Shown one piece after another: positions 24,901-35,771 of a stretch of 64,000 nt of DNA. How positions within the stretch are numbered: the first letter of the stretch is position 1; each line of letters opens with the position of its first letter. Under the pieces are notes generated by a model, which worked only from the letters and a program-made list of their open reading frames with translations, had not been told where the DNA came from and made no database searches. The DNA lies in contig NC_062246.1 in NCBI RefSeq assembly GCF_905475465.1, positions 1,018,001 to 1,082,000 of the forward strand. The letters run 5' to 3'. Source of the stretch: Pieris napi (taxonomy: Eukaryota; Arthropoda; Insecta; Lepidoptera; Pieridae). A program made the position numbers and the translations under genes.

Positions 24901-26750
24901 TTAAGTTTCTGAAAAATTGTGGACAAATGTACATACACTTACGAAAATTAAACGTTCGCCATGTGCCCAAATTGGCTAAATTTCTAGTCCAAAATTTATC
25001 TTTACAAATAAATGTTACTTGAGGGAAATAGTTGAAGACAATTTTCATATAATATATCAACAAAATTATAATGAAAAATCATATTATGGAGTCCTCTTCA
25101 GAACCGAATTAGCGAAAGTGGCTTAATGCATACTAAATTGTATTTATTTTTGTTTAAATGAAGTTAGTTAGTTTATTTTTACCCTTGCTAAAGTGTTGCA
25201 CGGACCGAGAGAAAAATGCATCGACTCGGACTCAGATGTTTTTCTTAATAATAATCTTTAAAGACAAGTTGTTTATTTTTTTAATCATACGAACGTTATA
25301 AGATTTAGAAACCGTTTCAGATTATTTATTAATGATTATAGAATCTACACAAATTGCTACTTTTAAATCATTTTAGTATAGGGTTTAAAAATCCAAATCA
25401 AATATAATTTCAAGAACCCTCTAAAACGCTTCTGTAAACAAGATGGCGTCGCATAAGTGAACACGTAAACAAGCGTCACTTTTTACTTGTTAATTTATCA
25501 TTAATAAATTACAGAAATATATATATTTCAATCAAAAACAGTCTGCGACGAAATAATTTAGACCGTAATAGAATTAGGCGAAGTCATTTGTGACCGTTTT
25601 CTATCTAATATAATCTAAATTATGCAATTTTTATACAAATTAGTCTCAATCTATATATATAAAAATGAAGCCCGTTTTCCGTTGTCACGGCATAACATGA
25701 AAACGGCTTGACCGATTTGGCCAATTCTTTTTTTATAATATTCTTTGAAGTGCGAGGATGGTTCTTACGTAGAGAAAAATTAAAAAAATCGAGTGAAAAA
25801 GTCTAAAAACAACACTTTTCTATATTCCCATACATAATATTCGTAATAATACTTAAAAGTCAATTTGAACTTTAATACCATATCATAAAGTTCAAGTGTT
25901 AGTGGAGGGGTTCCGGGAACGTAAATTTTTATTTTTTGACAAAATGTCTTTGTTGTCTTCAACTTTATTTTTTTTTATCTTAGCTAGACCGGTGTCCCGA
26001 ATAGCAGAATAAGTATTTAAAAAAAATAAAGAATCGACTGTTAGGCGGGACGATGTTCGCCAGGCCACCTAGTAACTCTATATTTTTCATACTGTCAACT
26101 GCCTAAACTAACTATTATTAGAAAATTTGTATAGCCGTAAAACTAATAATAAAACTTGAATTCGAACATTTGAAGAATTTTTCTTTAACCTGTTTGCCCA
26201 GAAGGGATCGCTTTACTAAATGTTGCCATGTTATTACTAAGAGCTATTACGCACTGTCGACTTGTCGCCGGCGACTCGGTCGTCTCGGCGACCAAAAAAT
26301 AGGCAACTAGGCAGGAGACCAAGCTGAGCGACAGTATTCCAAGTACATTCGTATATATACGTCCGGTCGTTACAACAGTTGCTCGCAGTGTGAATGCTTC
26401 CATTTGAAGCCGTGCTCCTATTGGTCGCCAGCGACCGGCAGTCGCTTGTGTGTCGCCACGACGCGGCGAGTCGCCCAGTCGCTTGGGCGACCGACGACCA
26501 AGTGCGTAGACATCTATTTAAACTGTAGAAACTCACAGTCGCCAGCGACCGAGTCGCCGGCGACAAGTCGACAGTGCGTAATAGCTCTAAATGTCAATTG
26601 ATTCCTTGATATTTTATTGTAATTTTTTTCAGATTCCTGGTCGTAAAGAAAAAGTTTAATGTATTTTCAACAGTTGAAGCTGTTGTAGAAAAGGGCGGTT
26701 CAACCCCTAAATATACAGTCTACATACCTGCCTCAATAGAGCATAGATAA
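18984..26750 (+). CDS. Gene B: NKRF-like XTBD / G-patch / R3H protein, 461 aa, 7 exons
   Basis: Exons: 18984-19199, 19649-20114, 20254-20399, 20795-20934, 23955-24042, 24575-24786, 26633-26750 (stop TAA). Phases close on 461 codons. Residues 1-72 match an XTBD: W..R..F..W, then LACLAQ-type helix, GCRYPLETMQEVARLSQ. In known proteins (NKRF, CDKN2AIP) this domain binds the exonuclease XRN2. Residues 73-227 are a charged linker. About 228-290 is dsRBD-like (LTVTLNGKFLAQASSSVKT). The G-patch at 323-365 has the core MGWKGGGLG and, after the intron, RAGLG. The R3H at about 370-430 keeps R-S-A-L-H. Order and content match NF-kappa-B-repressing factor, which works with XRN2 and DHX15 in nucleolar rRNA processing. 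It is shorter than the 690-aa human protein. The last-exon end has a possible AATAAA at 26836-26841. Orthology to NKRF is inferred from architecture. Confidence 0.85.
21069..21118 (+). repeat. Fragment of the GTCGACGCATTTTAAACTGA repeat
   Basis: A terminal piece identical in layout to the left end of 40093-40336: 'gtcgacgcattttaaactga' followed by 'gggcaataaatgtcactg'. It lies in gene B intron 4. Confidence 0.6.
21913..22131 (+). pseudogene. Possible C-terminal remnant of a transposase ORF
   Basis: A 72-codon ORF starts at the inner edge of the left arm. It has a W-x-x-x-D-G-F-x-K-P-x-W-F-x-G stretch and a run of Asp and Ser before the stop. It is too short to be a working transposase. I infer it is the end of the autonomous parent's gene. 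No catalytic motif is visible. Confidence 0.35.
22548..23209. mobile_element. Nested Harbinger-like element
   Basis: Ends GAGCTGATTTACACAGGGTC and GACCCTGTGTAAATCAGCCT are inverted, flanked by TAA on the left and TGA on the right, compatible with a mutated 3-bp duplication. Repeated 'gtcagt' motifs fill both subterminal regions. Inside, 22833-22890 reads MKLSEDETLKLVQLYGQF, which resembles the start of a MADF/Myb-like domain as found in the second ORF of PIF/Harbinger transposons. The ORF is cut off soon after. Confidence 0.7.
24163..24385 (+). repeat. tRNA-derived SINE (family 1), gene B intron 5
   Basis: Contains 'gaggtcgtaggttcgatcac' (box B-like GGTTCGATC), 'ggctgtgcaccaatg', 'aaaacatcgtaaggaaa' and 'caggcacaggaggctgatca'. 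It is the plus-oriented version of the elements at 51818-52010 and 54950-55222. The box A end is lost. Confidence 0.65.
25652..25990 (+). mobile_element. Helitron-like non-autonomous element, diverged
   Basis: Begins with a 'tctatatatataaaaatgaa' start and has 'gaaaacggcttgaccgattt', as in the copies at 49553-49854 and 62978-63273. It ends near 'cttagctag', giving a TC...CTAG layout typical of Helitrons. No replicase. Confidence 0.45.
26241..26587. mobile_element. 347-bp GC-rich MITE, TAA target duplication, gene B intron 6
   Basis: Ends GAGCTATTACGCACTGTCGA and TCGACAGTGCGTAATAGCTC are perfect inverted copies flanked by TAA (26238-26240 and 26588-26590). The arms are full of 'gtcgccggcgac' and 'gcgacc' motifs and the element is strikingly GC-rich against its surroundings. 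The G-rich start and TAA duplication suggest PIF/Harbinger. The overlapping ORFs are artefacts of the palindrome. Confidence 0.85.
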
Positions 26751-26835
26751 TAGACCTCGATACTGCGATAAATCTTTAGTGACAAATTTTACATATCTGT
26801 CCTATAAAAATTCATAGCAATATTTTGAAATTTTA

Positions 26836-26841
26836 AATAAA
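26836..26841 (+). terminator. Polyadenylation signal, gene B
   Basis: AATAAA about 85 bp past the TAA stop of gene B. Confidence 0.5.
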
Positions 26842-27480
26842 TCGTATAGAAGTAAATAATTTGTAGAGTATAATTTTGAAATTTCTTACAAAATAAACTA
26901 TTTTTATATAATGTTTATTTCATTTCAAATACATTTTAATCACAAAATAATTATAATTTCATACCTCTAAATTTAGTGTCCATAAGATACTACTTAACTC
27001 ACTGAAAAAAAGAAAAATGGCAACACCATTTGGTATTAACCCAATATACCTACTGTAGATACTAGATCTACAATAATGGAAATGATTTAAGGGACACCTA
27101 AACCTATACAGCGTAGGTATAACCCTCAAATTTAAGTTTGCGACTCCGACTCTGACTTAATTGTTTCGGCAGAAAGTACACATAAAAACATCGGAGTTGC
27201 TTTCATTATCGCTATTGTAAGGTACAGAGTACAAACAATAAAAAAACAAAGGACGAAGAAATAAATTAACTATAAACACACATCAGACATCTTTGAGTAC
27301 ATACACATTACATTATGCGTTGCATATTTACCACACGTGTGAATTAGTGGAGGGCTATAAATGTAACATACTATTTAATGCAATCATCACCTACCCCTAT
27401 CTCTGATAAGTATCAATCAGATACTAAATCTACTTAGTATTCTGCCCTAAACAATGCGGGATCAGGATAAAATCTTCCAA
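26842..27480. other. Intergenic DNA upstream of the ETH gene
   Basis: AT-rich, no ORF or repeat I recognise. It must hold the control region of the ETH gene. I looked for AGGTCA-type ecdysone receptor half-sites and saw no convincing pair by eye. Confidence 0.35.
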
Positions 27481-27485
27481 AACCG

Positions 27486-27493
27486 TATAAAAT
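27486..27493 (+). promoter_or_regulatory. TATA box of the ETH gene
   Basis: TATAAAAT lies 67 bp before the ATG, with a plausible start site near 27513-27520 (TCAACACAG). Confidence 0.6.
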
Positions 27494-27559
27494 ACAGGAT
27501 TTTCAAATACTCAACACAGTTCTAAAAAGTTTTGACAATCGACACTTTAAGCATTTGAC

Positions 27560-28560
27560 ATGGCGGGAAAATTAAACATCGCAGTAGCTACTTTCTGTTT
27601 AATATATCTTTTGGTTAATGTTGAAAGTTCATTTATTAAGCCTAATAATGTGCCAAGAGTTGGTAGAAGCAACGAAGCCGATGGTTTATTCGATCAGGGA
27701 ATGATGGGATACGTTATAAAAACTATTCCTAGCAAAAATATACCACGGATGGGCAGAAGAAATTTTGACTCTGTAAGTAAATTATTAATTATGGACTCCG
27801 AGGAAATAATCTGCCATCACACTCCTCGTGAGACATGGAGCCAAATAAGTTATGACATAAAGGTCTATGTTACCAGGTCATAAAATTAAAAAAAAATATA
27901 GAGTGAGGTATATCATCCTCTAATACCTTTAAAATCTTAGCATATTTTGAGTGTTATTCAGAAACGTCATTTTGCGCTGTCTGTCCACGTAGGTACGTCG
28001 AAAATGTAATGGATTATGATATATGAGAGTCTCGTTTCTGAATCTCACTTAGTTTCCTTGGAAATGCAGTAACTCTGAGCAAACCACGTAATAGATTACA
28101 GAAAGCAAAAGTTATGGTGCCGATAAATTACTAATATTATATTAAGTTAAAATATTAAACCAGAGTAACTTTTTTGCATTACAGACTAGTCGTTACGATA
28201 TACCTAAGCTGTACCAGATTTCCGATGACGACACGCAAACTTATGCAGGTATGTAAATTTAAGTGGTACAGTGGTTCAGGGGTACACCCAGTACATTCAA
28301 ACGTTACATATATATTCAATGATAGGAAAGTCAATAATAATTGCGTCTCTAACTTCTCAAATGACAGAATATTATCAATGTGACAGTTGGTTCCTTTAAT
28401 CTAAGTTACAAATAATATACCTAATTATTAAATGGAACTTAGATTATTTGAATCAGGAGTGCATACATATTACATAGTATAAGTAACGTTCGGGTAATAT
28501 ATGGTTTTTTTATTTTCAGATAATGGTGAGCAGGAGGTTGAACTTTATCAAAACAAATAA
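27560..28560 (+). CDS. ETH: Ecdysis-triggering hormone precursor (PETH + ETH), 105 aa, 3 exons
   Basis: Exons 27560-27772, 28185-28248 and 28520-28560 (stop TAA) give 105 aa. Residues 1-23 are a signal peptide with a hydrophobic core. Then comes SFIKPNNVPRV followed by Gly-Arg (amidation and cleavage), which is the lepidopteran pre-ecdysis peptide PETH. Next is a longer peptide starting SNEADGLFDQGMMGYVIK and ending KNIPRM-Gly-Arg-Arg, which is ETH. The rest, starting NFDSTSRYDIPKLYQ, is the ETH-associated peptide. Both hormones end in PRX-amide. They are released by Inka cells and act on neurons to start pre-ecdysis and ecdysis behaviour. ETH here is 28 residues; from memory, Manduca ETH is about 26. 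Reading past the first donor would give a false 107-aa product. A TATA box lies at 27486 and AATAAA at 28624. Confidence 0.95.
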
Positions 28561-28623
28561 GACTCATTCCATGGATGCCGCAGAACCTAAATTCTAGTCA
28601 TAGTTTTTAATTATTATTATCAC

Positions 28624-28629
28624 AATAAA
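28624..28629 (+). terminator. Polyadenylation signal, ETH gene
   Basis: AATAAA 64 bp after the ETH stop codon. Confidence 0.6.
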
Positions 28630-29340
28630 AATTGCATGATTACATAAACCTTTTAATGCTTACCACCTCCTACTTAATATACTTTATAAGTTTAAAAACA
28701 CATATACATATTTGATATTATAACTGCTAAACAATTTTAAGGAATCAATTATAATGTATTTTTACAATATTTAAGAATTATTATTATACATATTTATATT
28801 AAACTAGAAGATAGTAGAAGATTACACAATCCAAAAAAACAGACTAAAACATAGTTACATGTTATTAACGTTAATTTCGGAAACTACAGACTTCTTTAAA
28901 TTTAGTCTGGTGAAATTTACATGAGGTATAGGTATGTTAACTAAAGCTGGCGGCTTCAACACATTTACACTTTGTGCTTGTGTAGTGTCTGTGAATAAGC
29001 GCGAGACGTGATGTCAAACTGAAATACAAACATAAATACATCATGAATAGACTGTCCGTCGTGTATGAGTGGACTAAAATGTATAGCATGGCAAAAAAAT
29101 CATATTTTGAAACATACTGTATGTGAAATTGCATTAGTGTGAGTACTGTGAACCCGCCAGCTTTCGATAACCGACCTATACATGACTAACATAGAAGATA
29201 TGAAAGAGAGTGAATGGGGTTAAAAAATGGGCCAGTCACTAGTGAATAATTGTTTCTTATACGCTGAACTGCAGTAGCCGGTGACAATTTTGAAAAACAC
29301 TGACTGTTAAGAGGATGAAAGAACATAAGAAAAAAATATC
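28630..29340. other. Intergenic DNA, nothing recognised
   Basis: AT-rich sequence between the ETH gene and a retrotransposon remnant. No coding exon or known repeat is seen. Confidence 0.4.
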
Positions 29341-30020
29341 TAAGATAAGTATTTGAAAGAAGTGTGAATAGGACTATACGATATTCTGATAGATGGAGAA
29401 ACTGTGGAATAAGTGGATAAGTTCGTTTCGGAAAGTATGACGACGATATAGAAAGACAAGTGAATGCTGGGAATATAGTAAACGGTGCGTTGCATTCCTT
29501 TATGTGTAGGCAAGAACTCTGAAACGAGGCTCAACTGGCCGTACATTTTATCTCGACGTTAACATAAGGTCATCTTTCTCTGCGGTTCTGTAAGGTGCGG
29601 CAGAGAAAGAAAGAATGTGGAATAAATGCCGTGGAAATAAGGGCGTTAAGACGTATGTGTGGTGTAACATTGCGTGATAGGATAAGAAATAGTGAGATAC
29701 GTGAAGTGTGGGTTAAAAGAGATGACAAGTCCTCCTCAAAGATCGGATGAATGAGAAGTGGGTAACAAGTAGGATATACAAGGCAACCGTGGATCATGGA
29801 TGGTGAAATCGGTTTTGGTAGGCCTTGTCGTACATATCTGGACCAAATCACTGAACTTCTTGAGAAGGGACAAGTTAAAAATACCCATAACTGCCGAGCA
29901 TGCATGGTGAATGTCACAAAAGTGGATGAAGCGAGAGAGGTATATCAGGACCGTAGTAAGTGGTGATCTGTGGTCTCTGCCTACCCTTCCACCTTCGGGA
30001 AAAAGCCGTGAAGACATAAA
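29341..30020 (+). pseudogene. Degraded non-LTR retrotransposon, C-terminal end of endonuclease-reverse transcriptase
   Basis: Broken reading frames on the plus strand give pieces typical of the C-terminal end of insect non-LTR polyproteins: NAGNIVNGALHSFM near 29470, LRRMCGVTLRDRIRNSEIRE near 29650-29705, GRPCRTYLDQITELLEKGQV near 29820-29880 and DEAREVYQDRSKW near 29925-29965, then a VSAYPS-like tail. Frameshifts and stops separate them, so it is dead. The reverse-strand ORFs here (29570-29917, 29736-30089) are shadows. Confidence 0.75.
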
Positions 30021-30341
30021 TAAAAAATATATATGTGACGTCAGTGTCAGTGTGTTTGGTGTCACAACTATCAAATTGTCCATTGTCACAATTTAAAGTA
30101 GATGTCTATATTATAAATGATCAAAATTAAGAAGTTTGTAAAAGTATTTTTTGTTTCTTTCGCACGCTCTGTATTACCATATATGATTACTACTCTCTTT
30201 TTCGCACATGGAGTTACGTAAATATCTCTTATTAAAGAGTATTATCAACTTAAAAATTTCTTCCACTGGTTTTGTGGAAGAAATCTATTAATTTTTCGGT
30301 AAATTATCTAAATTCTCAAGTGAAATTTGCAACAAAACAAC
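30021..30341. promoter_or_regulatory. Upstream region and 5' UTR of NDUFA8
   Basis: About 320 bp between the retrotransposon remnant and the NDUFA8 start codon must include its promoter. No TATA box stands out. Confidence 0.35.
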
Positions 30342-31916
30342 ATGACCATTACCAACGATGTAGTTCTGCCGGAAGAATCGGAGTTAACTGTTCAAGAAAT
30401 TAATTTATCGACTCCAACATTACATGCAGGCTCTTTCCATTTAGGAAAATATTGTGAAGAAGTGAATAATGTGAGTAAATTTATTATAAAATACATTTAC
30501 TTAGGTTTTGAGAGTTATTTAACATATACTAATGGTTAATAGTTTATATTGATTGCATAACCACAGAGGTTATGTTTTGTTTATAATAAAATAGTTTTGT
30601 ACATTTACAAGGTACTTTCGAACTTGTTGTGTAGCTGCGATTTTAATTTTTAGTAAGACATATATATGCTTTGTACCTAAAGAGTAGAGTTTAGTAGTGC
30701 TGAATTTTTAGTAGTGTTCATATTAATTATAAGCTGTTTAGTATTGTTATATTGTATTAATTTGTTTACCTATTGTCATTTTGTGTGTGTTATATTCCTA
30801 CTAAATATTATATATAAATGAATAGTGTGGTTTAGTAAATTCAAGATAGTAAATTAATGATATAGGAAATAATTATTAATATATGTATTTCAGGAATTTA
30901 TGCTATGTCGCTTTGAAGAGAAAGATCCTAGAAAATGTATAAATGAGGGCAAAGCTGTCACAGCTTGCACTCTTGAGTTCTTTAGGAAGGTGAAGAAAAC
31001 CTGTCTGGCTGAGTTTAATCAATATGCCCATTGCATTGACAAGAGTTCTGGAGATATGTCACTTCGACAGTAAGTTGTACATATTCAAGTCTTGTATCTA
31101 TAATATTGCAAATTTTGTTCAGCAACATTTTATATTATGTTCTTTTTTACATATATTGCATGGCCTTAGTATAGGAATGGAATGGAAATTGAGGCATATA
31201 AAAAATAAGTTACTAAAGATAAATAATTATAAAATTTTAATATTAGAAACATATATATATATATACATGTGCTAGAGATTTGAGTTGAAAGCATTTAATA
31301 ACAGTGAACTGGCTGTTTATCATTGTTGCTGATTCACAAAATTTTAATGAAATCAGTATTTAATTGTGTATTAGATAATCAACAGCCTTTATTTTTTAGG
31401 TGTCGCAAGACACAGGGTGTATTTGACCAATGCATGTTGGAAAACCTGAATTTGGAGCGTCCACCATTTGGGTACTTCACTGAAGTTAGAGTTCATGCTA
31501 CTAAGAGGTAATTATTATTTGTTGTTTATCAAAATTTGAGTATTTATTAATTATTAATAAATAGTCATTAAATTATTGTTAAAAAAATTACAAGGAACAT
31601 GAGCTTAAATCAAGATTAGTCCTATATCAATGTCAAAAATCCATTTAAGTATATTTTCTAATAAGTTCCTTTAGGCATTGAAAAAAGTATAATGATGCTA
31701 AATTTATAAATCTTTTTTTGGTGTAAAAAATCCACAAGCCAATTATAATGTTCTTATTCAGTGCTAACATGACTTAATTCTTACTACAATTTTTACAGAC
31801 CCAAGCCTTCTATTGAAGGAAAAGCTGTATACCCAGATGCAACCCCAGCTCTACCAGAAAATGCAGAGAAGAAACCTCCTCGATTTGGCAGCCGATTCTA
31901 CTGGATGACCGAATAA
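30342..31916 (+). CDS. NDUFA8: NADH dehydrogenase 1 alpha subcomplex subunit 8, 176 aa, 4 exons
   Basis: Exons 30342-30470, 30894-31069, 31400-31507 and 31799-31916 (stop TAA) give 176 aa, close to the usual length of about 172-175. The sequence carries the paired CHCH (C-x9-C) pattern: cysteines in LCRFEEKDPRKCINEG and ACTLEFFRKVKKTC, then AHC and QCRKTQGVFDQCM. The C-terminus FGSRFYWMTE is typical. The protein is an accessory subunit of respiratory complex I on the intermembrane-space side, imported by the Mia40 disulphide relay. I chose the ATG at 30342; the upstream in-frame TTG is not a likely start. AATAAA follows at 31937-31942. Confidence 0.95.
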
Positions 31917-31936
31917 ATAACAAATTTGATCAGAAT

Positions 31937-31942
31937 AATAAA
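31937..31942 (+). terminator. Polyadenylation signal, NDUFA8
   Basis: AATAAA 20 bp after the NDUFA8 stop codon. Confidence 0.6.
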
Positions 31943-32249
31943 AGTCTTTACAATATCAAGTGTTTGAAGAATTTTTTTTTATGTCTGACAAATAGGTGAT
32001 ATTATGTAGTTTTTATTATTCTGTTTGAAAATTGAAATGAAAGAGTAACTCAGTGATAAAACACAAAAGATCAATAGCAGTAATTCTAAGCGTAGTTTTT
32101 TTGATGTGTTACTTTATTTTCATTCAGTGTAATATTTAATTGTAGTTAATTAAATCTGTTGAAATTTTGTAATTGTTTTTTTTTTAATACTTGTAAGTAA
32201 GTATATTATTTTTTATCACTGCTCCGGTGCAATGTAATTGTTTAATAAG

Positions 32250-32450
32250 GTTTTCTGCAGAATTATCTTGGACAGGTTGTCTGGAGCCGTCGAGCCTCTC
32301 CTTCGCATATAACAAGCTGGCTTCCGGCCTAATCACTCGAGTACTGACCAAATTAATACTCTTCGTATCATTCTCGAACAGGCATCAGAATGGCAGAGGG
32401 AGATTTATCTTACCTTTGTTGACTTCGAAAAAGCTTTTGAAGCTTAGGAA
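32250..32450 (+). pseudogene. Non-LTR reverse transcriptase fragment
   Basis: In one frame about 32340-32448 reads STDQINTLRIILEQ...EIYLTFVDFEKAFE, which is the N-terminal part of a non-LTR reverse transcriptase including the motif A-like FVDFEKAF. The frame is broken on both sides. The 115-aa ORF at 32227-32574 is in a different frame and is not the real coding one. Confidence 0.75.
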
Positions 32451-32659
32451 TTCCTCCCTTAGGGGTTTTCAACAAATAGCAATAATCACACATTGGGTAA
32501 ATCTCATTGTTTACGTTATGCCTCTACGTAAAGTTAAAAAGTCCGTAAGGTATAAGAATTCTATGGTCTGCTGATCTTCTATGTCTGTGGTTGGATTGTT
32601 GAAAAGATCAAAGAATATTATAGTCTTTGGAAAGAACTTTCTTGACACAGTTGGCTTAA

Positions 32660-33116
32660 AGATCTCGTTACCAGTCTAGCCAAGATGGCTTAACAGTAGT
32701 GTATGTAGAAAGTCGAAAACTAAATTTGTATGAAAATGACAGCTCGTGTCGACAGTCGGTAGCCTAGGCCCTAAAGGCGTGAGTCGGGATACAATAAGCG
32801 ACGCCATGACAGTGCTACGAAAAGACACACATTAACGCTTACGCTATTCGGTAGCCAACGGCCAATTAATGTTTCGGCAGTGTAGAAAAAACGGCGTTTC
32901 TCCGCCATGTTTTAGCGTGATCTCAAAAGCTGCTGTTTGCAATAATTCAGTACAACTATTGCCATCTTTAATGACTACCGTTTTAAAAACATCTCATATT
33001 TTGGACGTTTTAACGAAATGGTTTTAATTTGTTATCTTTTTTTTTTAACGATCTCGTTTAATTATAATAATTTAAACTAGAGTGAATATTTTTAAGTTAA
33101 GAGTTTTAGTTTTTCT
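32660..33116. other. Non-coding stretch with a repeat-like piece
   Basis: 'agtctagccaagatggc' and 'gtagtgtatgtagaaa' near 32676-32715 recur in inverted form near 35290-35335, together with Cys/Gly-poor GC-richer sequence. This suggests a diverged repeat pair around the region 32.7-35.4 kb. The part near 32890-32960 could be a promoter for the small ORF that follows. Confidence 0.35.
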
Positions 33117-33405
33117 ATGAATCAATGCGAGGATAACATAATAGACACAGATAAATATGAAAATATCAAGAAAATCAGCAAATTAGTAGAGGTAAATCCT
33201 GTTTATATTGGATATCTTTTATTGATATTTATATTGCATGTAAGTTTATAAAATTGTTCTTTAGTTTGAAAAATACATATACCATTTAATATTGCTTATA
33301 TTATGTAATCACAAAGTAAAATGATTGTACATTTTATTTATATTTCAGATGAGAAAGCAGTCACTAATGAACATAATTAGAAGTTCTAAATATATTTTAT
33401 TGTAA
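33117..33405 (+). CDS. Possible small spliced ORF, 43 aa
   Basis: ATG at 33117 opens 25 codons (MNQCEDNIIDTDKYENIKK...) to a donor GAG|GTAAAT at 33191. An acceptor TTTCAG at 33343-33348 joins in phase to 18 codons ending TAA at 33405. A second possible acceptor at 33818 would give a different end. No domain is known to me. Short exons like these arise by chance in AT-rich DNA, so this is weak. Confidence 0.2.
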
Positions 33406-35150
33406 TTATAATAGAAGCTAATGATATAATATTGATTTAAATTAATCAAATAAAGTGGATTTATACTTCTTGAACTTTGGAAATATAAAATCTAGTGAGC
33501 AATACTAAGTAATGGTAAGCAGATATTTTCTTTAATTATTTACAAATGTTAATATACTAGAGAAGTTATTATAATATTGTTAATGAATGAGAAGTTTGAA
33601 TTCAAGTCCCTTGGGAGTTACTGACATTGTTTGGTTATTAAAAACTTTAATTGACATTAAGCAGTAAAGTGACAAATTAAGTATATTTTTAAGTTTAGAA
33701 TTAAGTAAAGAGTTTTAATATTAAAGTTACCTATTGAACAAACCTTGGACTGATCTTACAGTTTAGTTTGTCAGTTTTCTATTTGATCAAAGTACTAACT
33801 AAAATATTTTATTTTCAGAAAAAGAGAAGCTAATAAGACAACTAAAAATATAAAAAAAACCACAAATGGACAAGTCTTATCTTTTAATTAATTTAAGTGT
33901 TATATTATGTACCTGAAAATGAATTTGATAATGGGGAATGAAGCATTTTATGAATAATGTAAAAAATAAGACAAGTGGAGTATGAAACATTGCAGACTGC
34001 ATTATGTTAAGGAAGATATTTGGTGCCTTATTTTAATAAAAACCAACCATAACTGAATCATTTTTATTTTGCTACCTGTTTGTTTAATATTCCTAACTAT
34101 TAGTAGGTACGGGTCATTCATATATGCATTATCTGTATATTCTTGTAAAATAAACTAATATTGTGAACCACTTTAATGGCTTTTCCTACTAAAGAAGACA
34201 TAGGTAAATTGCCAAAAATACAACTGACAAATACATAACATACAATGTTTATTCATTTCTTACTTCAACAGATTTTGCATTTACATATTAACTAGTAGCA
34301 AATCACTGATATAACCAAAAGTTAATTGACATAAATATTAACTTAAAATCAGCATCAAACTTAAATTTATATCTAAGATGTTGGAACATCAATATGGAAT
34401 CAAAGGTTCATTAAGGGTTTTAATGTCATACCAGACTAAGTTTCTATTTTATAATTTTTATTAATCCCTCTTTTCATTTCATTGAGTACTTGCTGCTTTT
34501 CAATTCTCACTTTCTAAAAGTATAAATTTATTATAAACAATCAACCTTTATGACTCCAACTTAAACTGAAATTGTTTGTTGGACATAAACAGAGATAATT
34601 CCAACTAGTAGCAAATCACTAATAAAATCTACACTTATATAAAAGTTTGATTTAAACTCTAATTTCAGTGATCACACTAGTCTACGTTTTTTTTCTATTG
34701 TTTTTTAATTCTTTGGACTTTATCAACTTCTAGTCAACCTTATTTTCACTCTTTATTTATCAATCCACAGTACTATTTCTATTGTTTCTTCTAAGCGGTA
34801 ACAAAATATGTTGCTTCTTCATTTTGCAGATTAGTTGTGAGGTTCCTAATCCTAAAAATATCAAAGTATGAGTACTACTAATTATTATATATCGCGATTA
34901 TGCAATTTCAAAATATTGTATTTATTTGTAGCCTTAAATTTCCGACAAAACATGAAACAAACCATAATTAATTTAAACATGCAATTAAATTCATATATTT
35001 ACTTTGCACCTTCCGTAAATTCCACTTAAATCGAAAATTGTTCCGACCTTGCTGACATTCTAATGTCCCTTTTGCAGCTTCCAATTGCAAATTTACAATA
35101 ATATTGTAAAGTTTTAACTTTTATTTGTTTATAAAAGTGACATTAGGAAT
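33406..35150. other. AT-rich intergenic DNA
   Basis: No coding structure. The phrase 'ctagtagcaaatcact' occurs twice (34292 and 34605), hinting at a short local duplication. Nothing else is recognised. Confidence 0.4.
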
Positions 35151-35771
35151 ACATTTAATCCAGAGACAATATGACGGAATAAGGTGCTACGAACAGCAGC
35201 TCGCATCTACGCTGTCGACTTTGCGGTAATGTATCGACATGCCTCTTGGCTACGAACGAAGCGTTTTCGACAGTACAATTACGCAAAAGCGGTAGTGTAT
35301 GTAGAATACTTTTCGACACCAATATGGCTAGACCCCCAGGCCATATAATTATATAAAAAAAAACTTGACACAGTAATACCAACTTGGAAGGCACGAAAAT
35401 GCACCCGAATAACTACAACAGCATGTTCACGTAACTATTTTATAGTACTTGAATGTATTAACAATTCATCTTAGAAATTACCACACAAACCGAGTGTACA
35501 ATAAAAAGTTTAGGGGGTTTATTTCATTGTTATAGTCGATGTCTAGTCTAGGGGTTTTTTAATTTTAAAGTTGGTCCTAGGGGGATCGTGCCGTAGAAGT
35601 TGGCATCACTGCCTTGGCCTTGATTATAAAGTATAAACATAATTTTTATTAAAATCGGTTTGTATTAATTGTGTAGTATTTTAATTTTTTTCTTTAGAAA
35701 CTTGTGTCTAAATTACAGTGCACAGGTTTAAATGAAAAGATACCTTGAAGAGCATTTTACAATAACAGAAA
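35151..35771. promoter_or_regulatory. Upstream region of gene C
   Basis: Contains a GC-richer repeat-like block (35160-35345) partly shared with 32676-32715, then the AT-rich 5' flank of gene C. No promoter element can be pinned down. The minus-strand ORF at 35155-35394 lies in the repeat-like block and is not called. Confidence 0.35.

Noticed and set aside
27773..27883. Longer reading of the ETH ORF
   Set aside because: It reads through a good donor (TCT|GTAAGT). Splicing to 28185 gives the expected ETH-associated peptide.
29570..30089. Minus-strand ORFs of 115 and 117 codons
   Set aside because: They are antisense to a recognisable, decayed non-LTR retrotransposon on the plus strand.
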